Source of the DNA: Streptomyces sp. SID13031
GTDB lineage: Bacteria; Actinomycetota; Actinomycetes; Propionibacteriales; Kribbellaceae
Direction of reading: 5' to 3'
NCBI RefSeq assembly: GCF_010548305.1
Contig: NZ_JAAGLV010000005.1
Span: 62,001-126,000, forward strand
DNA length: 64,000 nucleotides
The notes below the pieces were generated by a model that worked only from the letters and a program-made list of their open reading frames with translations, ran no database searches and was not told the DNA's origin. Below are positions 26,829 to 34,985 of the stretch, one piece after another. The position numbers and the translations under genes were made by a program. The first letter of the stretch is position 1; each line of letters opens with the position of its first letter.

Positions 26829-27944
26829 GTGCCCGACAGCACCGGTTCGCCGGTCGGACTGCATCGCGTCATCGCACCCGCCGGAGTGTTACCGCAGGCC
26901 GCCCAGCAGTTGGACGACCGTCCCGAGCTGTGGCCCGACGAGGTGCGGATCTCGGTCGAGCGGCTGAATCTCGACGCCGCCTCGTACCGGCAACTGGCCG
27001 AGGCGCACGGTGGCGACGGCGAGGCGGTCAAACAGGCGGTACTGCGGATCGTCGCCGAGCGCGGCAAGATGCAGAACCCGGTCACCGGCTCGGGCGGCAT
27101 GCTCGTCGGTACGGTCGACGAGGTCGGCCCCGATTCGCCGCTCGGCATCGAGAAGGGTGACCGGGTCGCGACGCTGGTCTCGCTGACCCTGACTCCGCTG
27201 CGGATCACCGACGGCCTCGCGAGGTGGGACGGCCGCAGCGAGCAGGTACCGGCTGAGGGGCACGCGATTCTCTTCGCCCGCTCGATCGTCGCCAAGCTCC
27301 CGGACGACCTGGTTCCGAAGCTCTCGCTGGCCGTGATGGACGTCTGCGGAGCACCCGCGCTGACCGCTCGCGTGGTCCGCCAATATGTCGACAAAGGCAT
27401 AATGCCTGTCGTGTCAGTAATTGGCGGCGCAGGCAAAAGCGGTTCGCTGTCGCTGGCAGCCGCGCGGGCCGCAGGCGCGGCCCGGACGATCGGGGTCGTG
27501 CCGTTCCAGGCCGAGGCGGACAAGCTGGAGGACGCGGGTCTGGCCGATGCCGTCGCACTTGCCGACGCCCGTGACCCGGTCGCGCTGGCCAAGGCGGTAG
27601 CCGGCGCCCTGGAGCAGACCGGCGCGGACGACGAGGTTGGTGAAGCCGCCGGCAACGGCGGCGGGGGAGCCGCTGACATCACGGTTGTCTGCGTTGACGT
27701 GCCGGGCTGTGAGCATGGCGCGGTGTTGTCCACCAAGGCCGGCGGCACGGTGATCTTCTTCTCGATGGCGACCTCGTTCTCCGCCGCTGCGCTCGGCGCG
27801 GAAGGCCTCGCGGCCGACGTGACGATGCTGGTGGGCAACGGCTACGTGCCCGGTCACGCCGACTACGCGATCGAGCTGTTGCGCTCCGAGCCGGGTGTCC
27901 GGCGCCTTTTCGAGGGCAGGCTGCAGGCGGAGGGGCAGGATTAG
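26829..27944 (+). CDS. kdd: L-erythro-3,5-diaminohexanoate dehydrogenase
   Basis: 371 residues from GTG 26829 (AAGGAG five bases upstream). A Rossmann nucleotide site 'VSVIGGAGKSGSLSLAAARAAGA' lies about two-thirds in, typical of Kdd. The opening 'GLHRVIAPAGVLPQAAQQLD' and 'GKMQNPVTGSGGMLVGTV' fit the family. The enzyme oxidises 3,5-diaminohexanoate to 5-amino-3-oxohexanoate with NAD(P). A Gly/Ala-rich insert near residues 265-280 looks like a flexible loop. It is the first gene of the lysine operon. Confidence 0.9.
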   Translation: MPDSTGSPVGLHRVIAPAGVLPQAAQQLDDRPELWPDEVRISVERLNLDAASYRQLAEAHGGDGEAVKQAVLRIVAERGKMQNPVTGSGGMLVGTVDEVGPDSPLGIEKGDRVATLVSLTLTPLRITDGLARWDGRSEQVPAEGHAILFARSIVAKLPDDLVPKLSLAVMDVCGAPALTARVVRQYVDKGIMPVVSVIGGAGKSGSLSLAAARAAGAARTIGVVPFQAEADKLEDAGLADAVALADARDPVALAKAVAGALEQTGADDEVGEAAGNGGGGAADITVVCVDVPGCEHGAVLSTKAGGTVIFFSMATSFSAAALGAEGLAADVTMLVGNGYVPGHADYAIELLRSEPGVRRLFEGRLQAEGQD

Positions 27945-27948
27945 CCCT

Positions 27949-29550
27949 GTGCGCACACTTCTGACCAACGGTTCCGTCTACTCACCCGCCGACCCCCACG
28001 CGACCGCGATCGCCTTCGACGACGGCGTCGTCACCTGGCTCGGCGACGACACCAGCGCGGCCTCGTACGCGAACGGCGCGGACGAGGTCGTCGACCTGCG
28101 GGGCAAACTCGTCGCGCCCGCGTTCGTCGACGCGCACGTCCATACCGCCCAAACGGGTGCATTGCTGACCGGCCTCGACCTCGCCGGTACGACGAACCTC
28201 ACGGAGGCGCTCGACCGCCTCGCCGCCTTCGCCGCCAACCTCGGACCCGATGCCGTGATCGACGGCTCCGGCTGGGACGAGACGAAGTGGCCCGAGCACC
28301 GCCCACCGACCTCCGAGGAGCTGGACCGTGCTGCCGGTGGCCGCCGCGTCTACCTGTCCCGCGTCGACGGCCACTCCGGCGTCATCTCGTCCTCTCTCGC
28401 CGCAGTCGTGCCGGGCCTGGAGGCTCAAGCCGGGTACGACACCACCGGCCGGGTGGAACGCGATGCGCACCACGATGTCCGCGATGCGCTGAGTGAGCTG
28501 GTCGGCCCCGAGCAGCGGCTCGCCGACTCCCGCGCGGCCGTCAAGGCAATGGCCGCGCGCGGTGTCGGCGCCTTCCACGAAATGGCCGCACCGCACATCG
28601 GGCCGCTGTGGGAGCTGCCGCTCGTCCGCCAGGCCGCCGACGAATTGGGGCTCTCGGCAACCTTGTACTGGGGTGAGCCCGGCGTCTTCGAACACGTCAC
28701 CACCTACGGCCTCGCGGGACTGGCTGGCGACCTCAACGCCGACGGCGCCCTCGGATCACGGACGGCCGCGCTGCGAACGCCGTACGAGGACCTCGCGGAT
28801 CACTGTGGTCACGCCTACCTGACGGCCGAGCAGATCGCCGACCACGTGATCGCCTGCACGGAGAGGAACCTCCAGGCCGGCTTCCACTGCATCGGTGATC
28901 TGGCCCTCGACAACATCGCGCGGGGGTTCGAGCTCGCCGCGGAGAAGGTCGGGGTGCAGGCTCTCGTGGCCGCGCGGCACCGCCTCGAGCACGTCGAGAT
29001 GGTCGACGACACCGCGATCGCCACGCTGGCGCGGTGTGGTGTCGTCGCCAGCGTCCAGCCGATGTTCGATCGCCATTGGGGTGGACCGAGCGACATGTAC
29101 GCCGAACGGGTCGGCAGCCGTTGGGTGGGGATGAACCCCTTCGGCTCGCTCGCGCGCTCGGGCGTAGTACTGGCCTTCGGGTCGGACTCTCCGGTGACGG
29201 AGGTCGGCCCGTGGGAAGCGGTGCGGGCTGCCGCGTTCCACCGCGACGCCCGGCAGCGGATTACAGTCCGGGCCGCCTTCGCCGCGCACACGCGTGGTGG
29301 TTGGCGGGCCGCTGGGATCGACGACGCCGGAGTGCTCTCGCCGGGGGCAGCCGCGACGTATGCGGTCTGGGAGAGTGACGCCGACCTCGTCGTACAGACC
29401 CCGGATCAGCGGGTCGCCGCGTGGTCGACCGATCCGCGTGCAGGGGTTCCGGTGCTACCGGACTTGAGTAATGAAGCACCCGTTCCGAGCTGTCGGCGGA
29501 CTGTGGTCGGTGGTCGTGTCGTGTATGAATCCGAAGGATGGTCGTCGTGA
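27949..29550 (+). CDS. amidohydrolase-superfamily protein within the lysine operon
   Basis: 533 residues from GTG 27949, four bases after the kdd stop. It is of the YtcJ-like metal-dependent amidohydrolase type. Metal-site motifs are 'FVDAHVHTAQTG' and 'HRLEHVEMVDD', with a late Asp in 'VLAFGSDSPVTEVGPWEAV'. It has no known step in the beta-lysine pathway. Because it lies between kdd and kamD with overlapping ends, it probably acts on a pathway intermediate, an N-acylated side product, or a damaged metabolite. Cytoplasmic. Confidence 0.87.
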   Translation: MRTLLTNGSVYSPADPHATAIAFDDGVVTWLGDDTSAASYANGADEVVDLRGKLVAPAFVDAHVHTAQTGALLTGLDLAGTTNLTEALDRLAAFAANLGPDAVIDGSGWDETKWPEHRPPTSEELDRAAGGRRVYLSRVDGHSGVISSSLAAVVPGLEAQAGYDTTGRVERDAHHDVRDALSELVGPEQRLADSRAAVKAMAARGVGAFHEMAAPHIGPLWELPLVRQAADELGLSATLYWGEPGVFEHVTTYGLAGLAGDLNADGALGSRTAALRTPYEDLADHCGHAYLTAEQIADHVIACTERNLQAGFHCIGDLALDNIARGFELAAEKVGVQALVAARHRLEHVEMVDDTAIATLARCGVVASVQPMFDRHWGGPSDMYAERVGSRWVGMNPFGSLARSGVVLAFGSDSPVTEVGPWEAVRAAAFHRDARQRITVRAAFAAHTRGGWRAAGIDDAGVLSPGAAATYAVWESDADLVVQTPDQRVAAWSTDPRAGVPVLPDLSNEAPVPSCRRTVVGGRVVYESEGWSS

Positions 29551-31130
29551 CCCGTGCAGTGAAGAAGCTCGACCTAGATCCGGTCACCGTGCGCAAAGCA
29601 CGCAGCCTGGCGCGCAAGGCCGGGCGCCCGATCGTCAACATCGCCAAGCAACACACGACCGTCTCGGTCGAGCGCGCCGTACTGCGCCTGGCGGGCCTGG
29701 CCGGTGCCGACACCGAGGGCATTCCCTGGGTGAACCGGCTCGCCGACACCGTGCGAGCCGACGTCGGCCTGGAGCATGGGCTCGCGTTGCCGGTCTGGGA
29801 CGCGCTGCTCAGAGGCGAGGCGGAGGACCTGTCCGTCCTCGCCCAGAAGGCCGCTTCCGGGTCGGTGACGTTCCGGCTGCCGGAGGGACGCGACGCCGTT
29901 CGGGCGCAGAACGCCGCGCGGAAGGCCGCGGCCGCCGGACTGAAGAAGGTCGACAGGCGGCGGCTTGAGCGCGACCGGCTGATCAAGAAGCACGGGGATC
30001 CTGAGCAGCGACCGTGGATCTATCTGATCGTCGCCACCGGCGATATCTACGAGGACATCCCGCAGGCGCAGGCAGCGGCCCGGGCCGGCGCGGACATCAT
30101 CGCGGTGATCCGGTCGACCGGGCAGTCGTTGCTGGACTACGTCCCTGAGGGCGCGACGCGTGAGGGGTTCGCCGGGACGTACGCGACGCAGGAGAACTTC
30201 CGGCTGATGCGGGCGGCGCTGGACGAGTCGTCGCGGGAGCTCGGGCGCTACATCCGGCTGACCAACTACGCGTCCGGACTGTGCATGCCGGAGATCGCGA
30301 CGCTGGCCGGCCTGCAGCGGCTGGACATGATGCTGAACGACTCGATGTACGGGATCCTGTTCCGCGACATCAACCCGATCCGTACCTTCGTGGACCAGCG
30401 GTTCAGCCGGCAGATCCACGCCCGCGCGGGGATCATCATCAACACCGGCGAGGACAACTACCTGACCACCGCCGACGCGGTCGACGCCGCGCACACGGTG
30501 ACCGTGTCGCAGCTGCTGAACGAGTTCTTCGCCAAGGAGGCCGGGCTGGAGGACTGGCAGCTCGGGCTGGGGCACGCGTTCGAGATCACGCCGGAGATCC
30601 CGGACTCGTTCCGGATGGAGCTCGCGCACGCGATGCTGGCTCGGCAGCTGTTCCCGGACGCGCCGCTGAAGTGGATGCCGCCGACGCGGCACATGACCGG
30701 CGACGTCTTCCGCGGCTACCTGCTCGACGGCTTCTTCAACCTGGTCGGGGCGCTGACCGGTCAGGGCATCCTGCTGGTCGGGATGATGACCGAGGCGGTC
30801 GTCACGCCGTGGATCTCCGACCGCGACCTGGCGCTGCAGAACGTCCGTTACGTACTGGGTGCCGCCGGCAACCTTCATGAGGACTTCCATCCCGCGCCGA
30901 ACGGCTTCATCGCGAACCGGGCCCGGCAGGTGCTGGGGGAGTCGGTGGAACTGCTCGAGCGGATCGTCGACGACGGTCTGCTGAACGCGATCGGCGACGG
31001 GACCTTCGGGCTGATGAAGCGCCCGCAGGACGCCGGCCGCGGGCTCGACGGCGTGGCCCGCCGTTCTTCGCAGTACTACAACCCGGCGATCGAACTGCTG
31101 GAGACCGGACAATCGAAGGCGGGACAGTGA
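29547..31130 (+). CDS. kamD: D-lysine/beta-lysine 5,6-aminomutase alpha subunit
   Basis: About 527 residues. I prefer GTG 29547 (overlapping the previous stop as GTGA, with GAAGGA 9 bases upstream) over ATG 29538. The TIM-barrel subunit is recognised by 'YLIVATGDIYEDIPQAQAAARAGADIIAVIRSTGQS' as spaced segments, 'GTYATQENFRLMR', 'NYASGLCMPEIA' and 'WMPPTRHMTGD'. With KamE it moves the terminal amino group of beta-lysine from C6 to C5 using adenosylcobalamin and PLP. Confidence 0.93.
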   Translation: MTRAVKKLDLDPVTVRKARSLARKAGRPIVNIAKQHTTVSVERAVLRLAGLAGADTEGIPWVNRLADTVRADVGLEHGLALPVWDALLRGEAEDLSVLAQKAASGSVTFRLPEGRDAVRAQNAARKAAAAGLKKVDRRRLERDRLIKKHGDPEQRPWIYLIVATGDIYEDIPQAQAAARAGADIIAVIRSTGQSLLDYVPEGATREGFAGTYATQENFRLMRAALDESSRELGRYIRLTNYASGLCMPEIATLAGLQRLDMMLNDSMYGILFRDINPIRTFVDQRFSRQIHARAGIIINTGEDNYLTTADAVDAAHTVTVSQLLNEFFAKEAGLEDWQLGLGHAFEITPEIPDSFRMELAHAMLARQLFPDAPLKWMPPTRHMTGDVFRGYLLDGFFNLVGALTGQGILLVGMMTEAVVTPWISDRDLALQNVRYVLGAAGNLHEDFHPAPNGFIANRARQVLGESVELLERIVDDGLLNAIGDGTFGLMKRPQDAGRGLDGVARRSSQYYNPAIELLETGQSKAGQ

Positions 31131-31885
31131 GCATCATCAGGCCCTACGGGGACATGACCGGTGACGGAATGGTGCAGATGTCGTTCACGCTGCCGATCCC
31201 GCACGACAAGCGCGCCGAGGGCGCGGCGATCCAGCTGGCGAACAAGATGGGGATGGATCCCGCGCTCGTCGTGCACGCCAAGCCGATGGGGCCGGACTTC
31301 ACCTTCTTCGTCGTCTACGGGCCGGTGAACCACCTGGTCGACACCGACAAGGTGGTGGTGATCGAGCGCGACTACCCGTTGCTCTCGCCGAAGGACGCGA
31401 ACCTGGCTATCCGCAAGGGCCTGCGCCGCCGGCTGACGGTCGTCGGTGCGTGTATCGGCACCGACGCGCACACCGTCGGGATCGACGCGATCATGAACAT
31501 CAAGGGCTTCGCGGGGGAGAAAGGCCTGGAGTACTACCGGGAGCTGAAGGTGGTCAACCTGGGCGCCCAGGTCGCGGTACCGGAGCTGGTCCGCCGGGCC
31601 AAGGCCGAGAAGGCGGACGCGATCCTGGTCTCGCAGGTCGTCACCCAGCGGGAGGCGCACGTGCTCAACACCAAGGAGATGTCGGCGGCCTTCCGGGAGG
31701 CGTACGCCGAGGACGCCCGACCGGTATTGGTTGCCGGTGGCCCCCGTTTCACCGAGGCGATGGCGCCGGAGCTCGGCGTCGACCGGGTGTTCGGCCGCGG
31801 TACCACCCCTGGCGAGGTGGCCAGCTATCTGGTCGATGCCCTCGTCACCCGTCGCAAGCACGTACCGGTTCGGAGAAGTGCATGA
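31127..31885 (+). CDS. kamE: D-lysine/beta-lysine 5,6-aminomutase beta subunit
   Basis: 252 residues. The cobalamin-binding motif is 'GTDAHTVGIDAIMNIKG'. His115 is the expected cobalt ligand, and Lys126, eleven residues later, matches the PLP lysine of the clostridial beta subunit. The Rossmann-like B12 domain fills the C-terminal half. The GTG start overlaps the kamD stop, so the subunits are coupled. The enzyme needs a B12 supply; no B12 genes or reactivase are in the window. Confidence 0.94.
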   Translation: MSIIRPYGDMTGDGMVQMSFTLPIPHDKRAEGAAIQLANKMGMDPALVVHAKPMGPDFTFFVVYGPVNHLVDTDKVVVIERDYPLLSPKDANLAIRKGLRRRLTVVGACIGTDAHTVGIDAIMNIKGFAGEKGLEYYRELKVVNLGAQVAVPELVRRAKAEKADAILVSQVVTQREAHVLNTKEMSAAFREAYAEDARPVLVAGGPRFTEAMAPELGVDRVFGRGTTPGEVASYLVDALVTRRKHVPVRRSA

Positions 31886-32283
31886 CCCAAAAGATGTCGC
31901 GGGCAACTATCGGCCTGACCGCCACCCACCGGCGCTACGTGCCCTACAGCCACGCCCACTACGCGGGCAACCTGGTCGACGGCGCGTACGTCCTCGGCCT
32001 GTTCGGCGACGTCGCGACCGAGGTGTGCATCCAGGCCGACGGAGATGAAGGACTTTTCGCTTCCTACTCCGACGTGCAGTTCCTTCAGCCGTTGCGGGCC
32101 GGTGACGTTGTGGAGGTCAAGGCAACCATCTCCCGGGTCGGCAACCGTAGCCGGGAGCTCGAGTTCGTCGCGACGGTGGTCTGCCGTGGCCGGACGGAGC
32201 TGTCGGAATCGGCGGCCGAGGTGCTGGCCGAGCCGCTGGTGATCACCCGCGCGACCGGGACCGTCGTCGTACCGGTCGCGTGA
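31882..32283 (+). CDS. kal: 3-aminobutyryl-CoA ammonia-lyase (hotdog fold)
   Basis: 133 residues of hotdog-fold type, starting at ATG 31882, which overlaps the kamE stop. Sequence such as 'YVPYSHAHYAGNLVDGAYVLGLFGDVATEV' and 'DVQFLQPLRAGDVVEVKATI' fits Kal. It removes ammonia from 3-aminobutyryl-CoA to give crotonyl-CoA. It is the last gene of the operon. The preceding step, 3-keto-5-aminohexanoate cleavage (Kce), is not encoded in the window and must come from elsewhere. Confidence 0.85.
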   Translation: MTQKMSRATIGLTATHRRYVPYSHAHYAGNLVDGAYVLGLFGDVATEVCIQADGDEGLFASYSDVQFLQPLRAGDVVEVKATISRVGNRSRELEFVATVVCRGRTELSESAAEVLAEPLVITRATGTVVVPVA

Positions 32284-32824
32284 CGATTAGTTGCCCTGGG
32301 TAACGATCACGTGGAGTGCCGAGACGACTCTGTAACGTGACGCCGGTGGCGCTTGCTCGTTTGTCCTGTCAGGGCAGGCAAATGTGTTACAACGACTTCA
32401 AGTCGCCGCCGGAAAGGTTGACACCACGGCTGCGAACGAGCATCGTTTTGGGAGTCGTCACCACCCGTTTTTTCAACGGTTCAAAGAAGTTCGGCCACCG
32501 GATGATCCCGCGACGCTGACCAGGCCAGTGCCAGGCTTGAGTCGACGGGGGCTGAGATCGCCGGTGGTTAGCCCCCCGCGGGGCAGAGGTGGAAGAGGCT
32601 CGGCGCCCAGTAGACAACAACCGGGTGGCTCGCATCCAGCGAGTCGGCGGTTGGTCCGAAGGAGCGCCGAGCCTCTTTCCTTTTCCCCCTCTTTCCGGTT
32701 CCCGCCGGTCTCGGTTCCAGCTGCGGACATCTCCCGGCTACTGACCGGATATATCCGCGCCCACCGGACGTTGTACCGTCGTCCGACTGGTGGCAGTCGG
32801 GTGGTGAGGCGAAGGGGCGTGGTT
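32284..32824. other. 541-bp gene-free region between kal and lnt
   Basis: No protein-coding frame is supported. It holds a 13-base palindrome (CGACTTCAAGTCG, 32393-32405), a GGGGGCT/AGCCCCC hairpin (32547-32576) and the large folded element described separately, followed by a pyrimidine-rich tract. Confidence 0.6.
32593..32697 (+). ncRNA. strongly folded RNA-like element with pyrimidine-rich tail
   Basis: On the plus strand a perfect 14-bp outer stem (AAGAGGCTCGGCGC at 32593-32606 with 32664-32677) encloses an internal loop, then a 6-bp stem (CAACCG/CGGTTG), then a 7-bp stem with one G-U pair (GGCTCGC/GCGAGTC) and an ATCCA loop. The tract TTTCCTTTTCCCCCTCTTT follows. It may be a small RNA with its own terminator, or a large terminator of the lysine operon. 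I do not match it to a known RNA family. Confidence 0.5.
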
Positions 32825-34390
32825 GTGGAGCGACTGAAGGCGTTGGGGCGCATCTTGCCGAGGGTTGCCGTCGCGGTCGGTGCTGGTGCGCTGCTCGGGC
32901 TCGCCTATGAGCCACACGACCATCCGTGGCTCGCGCTGGTCGCCGTGCCGCTCCTGCTCGCCACACTGAACGGCGTCTCGATGAAGGGCGGCTTCCTGGT
33001 CGGCGCCGGCTTCGGGATCACGTACTACGCCGTACTGGTGCCGTGGCTGACCGTGATCGGTGGCGACGCCGCGATCGCGCTCGCCATCCTCGAAGGGCTC
33101 TTCTACGGAGTCTTCGGGGCACTGGCCAGTCAGACGCTGAAGCACAAGCTCTGGATCCTGTGGGTGCCGTGCCTATGGGTGGCGACCGAGTACGCGACCG
33201 GCTCGGTCCCGTTCGGCGGATTCCCCTGGGGCCGGCTAGCCTGGGCCTTCGCCGACCAGCCGCTCGGCAAGCTCGCATCGCTGGTCGGGATCGCGGGTCT
33301 CAGCTTCGTCGTGGCCCTGCTGGGCGTCCTCCTCTACGCAGTACTGCGTCGCCGTAGCGCGTTCAGCCTGCGGGCGGTGGCACTCGTCGCCGGGTTCGCG
33401 ATCGTCGGCCTCAGCTCGCTGGTCACGCTGTCGACCGAGGGCAACGGCAAGACCGTCACCGCGGCGATGGTGCAGGGCAACGTACCGGGCAAGGGGCTGG
33501 AGTTCCTCGGCCGGGCCCGGACGGTCACCAAGAACCACATGAACGCGACCCTCGACCTGCAAAAGCAGGTGGAGGCCGGCTCGCAGGTCAAACCCGACCT
33601 GGTGATCTGGCCGGAGAACTCGACCGACATCGACCCGTACAAGGACGCCGAGACCCGCCAGGACATCGAGACGGCCGTCCAGGCGGTGAAGGTGCCGATC
33701 CTGGTCGGCGCGGTGACCGAGGGGCCCGGCGAGAACGAACGCCAGACCACGGGCATCGTCTGGGATCCGGCCACCGGCCCGGGCCAGCGGTACGCGAAGC
33801 GCCATCCGGTGCCGTTCGGTGAGTACATCCCGTTCCGCGACCAGTTGCTGCCCTACATCAAGCGCCTCGAGATGATCGGCCGCCAGACCGCTCCTGGCAA
33901 GGGTCCCGGGATCATGCCGATCAGGGGCGTCACGTACGGCGACCTGATCTGCTTCGAGCTCGCCTACGACAACGTGGTCTCCGACGTGGCCAAGGGTGGC
34001 GCCCAGATCCTGATCGTGCAGACCAACAACGCGACCTACGGCGATACCGGGCAGCCGGAGCAGCAGTTCGCGATCACCCGGATGCGCGCGATCGAGACCG
34101 GCCGGACCGTACTGATCGCCTCGACCAGCGGCATCTCCGGCGTGATCAACCCCGACGGCAAGGTTGAGCACAAGTCCGGACAGTTCGTCCCGGACGTGTA
34201 CGTCGCGAAGGTGCCGGTCCGCGATGGCGAGACGCTGGCCACCAGGCTCGGCGGCTGGCCGCAGTGGGTCTTGACCGGCCTGGGCATCCTTGGAGCAGTA
34301 CTGGCGTTGCTGGCCCGGCGCAAGCCACGCACCGAGGACCCCGGCAACCCACCCACCGCGACCCCCGACCGTGAAAAAGTGCCCGTCTAG
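32825..34390 (+). CDS. lnt: apolipoprotein N-acyltransferase
   Basis: 521 residues from GTG 32825 (GAAGGGG upstream; GTG 32819 is too close to the ribosome site). Several N-terminal membrane helices are followed by a carbon-nitrogen hydrolase domain. Its triad is Glu264 ('IWPENSTD'), Lys325 ('YAKRHPVPFGEY') and Cys376 ('LICFELAYD'). The protein ends in one more helix and a charged tail. It adds the third acyl chain to lipoproteins at the membrane. In some actinobacteria it is fused to a dolichol-phosphate-mannose synthase; here it is separate. Confidence 0.93.
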   Translation: MERLKALGRILPRVAVAVGAGALLGLAYEPHDHPWLALVAVPLLLATLNGVSMKGGFLVGAGFGITYYAVLVPWLTVIGGDAAIALAILEGLFYGVFGALASQTLKHKLWILWVPCLWVATEYATGSVPFGGFPWGRLAWAFADQPLGKLASLVGIAGLSFVVALLGVLLYAVLRRRSAFSLRAVALVAGFAIVGLSSLVTLSTEGNGKTVTAAMVQGNVPGKGLEFLGRARTVTKNHMNATLDLQKQVEAGSQVKPDLVIWPENSTDIDPYKDAETRQDIETAVQAVKVPILVGAVTEGPGENERQTTGIVWDPATGPGQRYAKRHPVPFGEYIPFRDQLLPYIKRLEMIGRQTAPGKGPGIMPIRGVTYGDLICFELAYDNVVSDVAKGGAQILIVQTNNATYGDTGQPEQQFAITRMRAIETGRTVLIASTSGISGVINPDGKVEHKSGQFVPDVYVAKVPVRDGETLATRLGGWPQWVLTGLGILGAVLALLARRKPRTEDPGNPPTATPDREKVPV

Positions 34391-34409
34391 CAGCCCGTGC
34401 TGGGCTGCT
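34389..34409 (+). terminator. hairpin after lnt
   Basis: AGCAGCCC-GTGCT-GGGCTGCT followed by TTG, overlapping the lnt stop codon. Short tail, so termination may be partial. Confidence 0.45.
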
Positions 34410-34457
34410 TGACAGTAAGCCGACCGGGGCGGTGGGGTGGGCAAAGAGAGGAATGGT

Positions 34458-34982
34458 GTGAGCATGCCCTGGTTCATCGCGGTTGCGTTGCTCGTCGTGC
34501 CGGTGATCGAGATCTACGTGATCATCCAGGTCGGTCAGGTGATCGGCGGCTGGCAGACGGTTGCACTGCTGCTGTTCGAGAGCGCGCTAGGCGCCTGGCT
34601 GATCAAGCGGGAGGGCCGGCGCGCCTGGAACGCGCTGCAGGAGGCCACCCAGACGGCGCGGATGCCGGGCAAGGAGCTCGCCGACGCGGCCCTCGTGCTG
34701 GTCGGTGGGACGCTGCTGCTGACGCCGGGGTTCATCACCGACATCTTCGGCTTCTTCTTCGTCCTGCCGTTCACCCGGCCACTCGCGCGCAAGGTGCTCT
34801 CGTCGTTCCTGAGCCGCCGGATCGCCGGCCAGCTCGGCGGCAACCCGATCACCGGCTTCATGCCCGGCACCTTCCGGCCTCCCACCGCCGACGACGCCGA
34901 GCGCGCTCATCGCGAGCGCGCCGCCGCCGACGACGTCGTACAGGGTGAGGTCATCGACCCGGATCGGCCGACCGACAAATAG
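34458..34982 (+). CDS. fxsA: FxsA-family membrane protein
   Basis: About 174 residues from GTG 34458 (GAGAGGAA upstream). It has the FxsA pattern 'VPVIEIYVIIQVGQVIGGWQTVALLLFESALGAWLIKREG' in spaced form, then 'LVLVGGTLLLTPGFITDIFGFFFVLPFTRPL'. There are two or three membrane segments and a soluble acidic tail. In E. coli FxsA relieves phage T7 exclusion by F; the normal role is unknown. Confidence 0.9.
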   Translation: MSMPWFIAVALLVVPVIEIYVIIQVGQVIGGWQTVALLLFESALGAWLIKREGRRAWNALQEATQTARMPGKELADAALVLVGGTLLLTPGFITDIFGFFFVLPFTRPLARKVLSSFLSRRIAGQLGGNPITGFMPGTFRPPTADDAERAHRERAAADDVVQGEVIDPDRPTDK

Positions 34983-34985
34983 CCG

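Noticed and set aside
32384..32824. N-terminal extension of lnt by about 147 codons
   Set aside because: It crosses the folded RNA-like element and has Arg/Ser/Pro-rich non-membrane composition. GTG 32825 with GAAGGGG gives the normal lnt start.
34409..34414. Perfect TTGACA after lnt as a promoter for fxsA
   Set aside because: No -10 box lies 15-19 bases downstream, and TTGACA overlaps the terminator-like hairpin.
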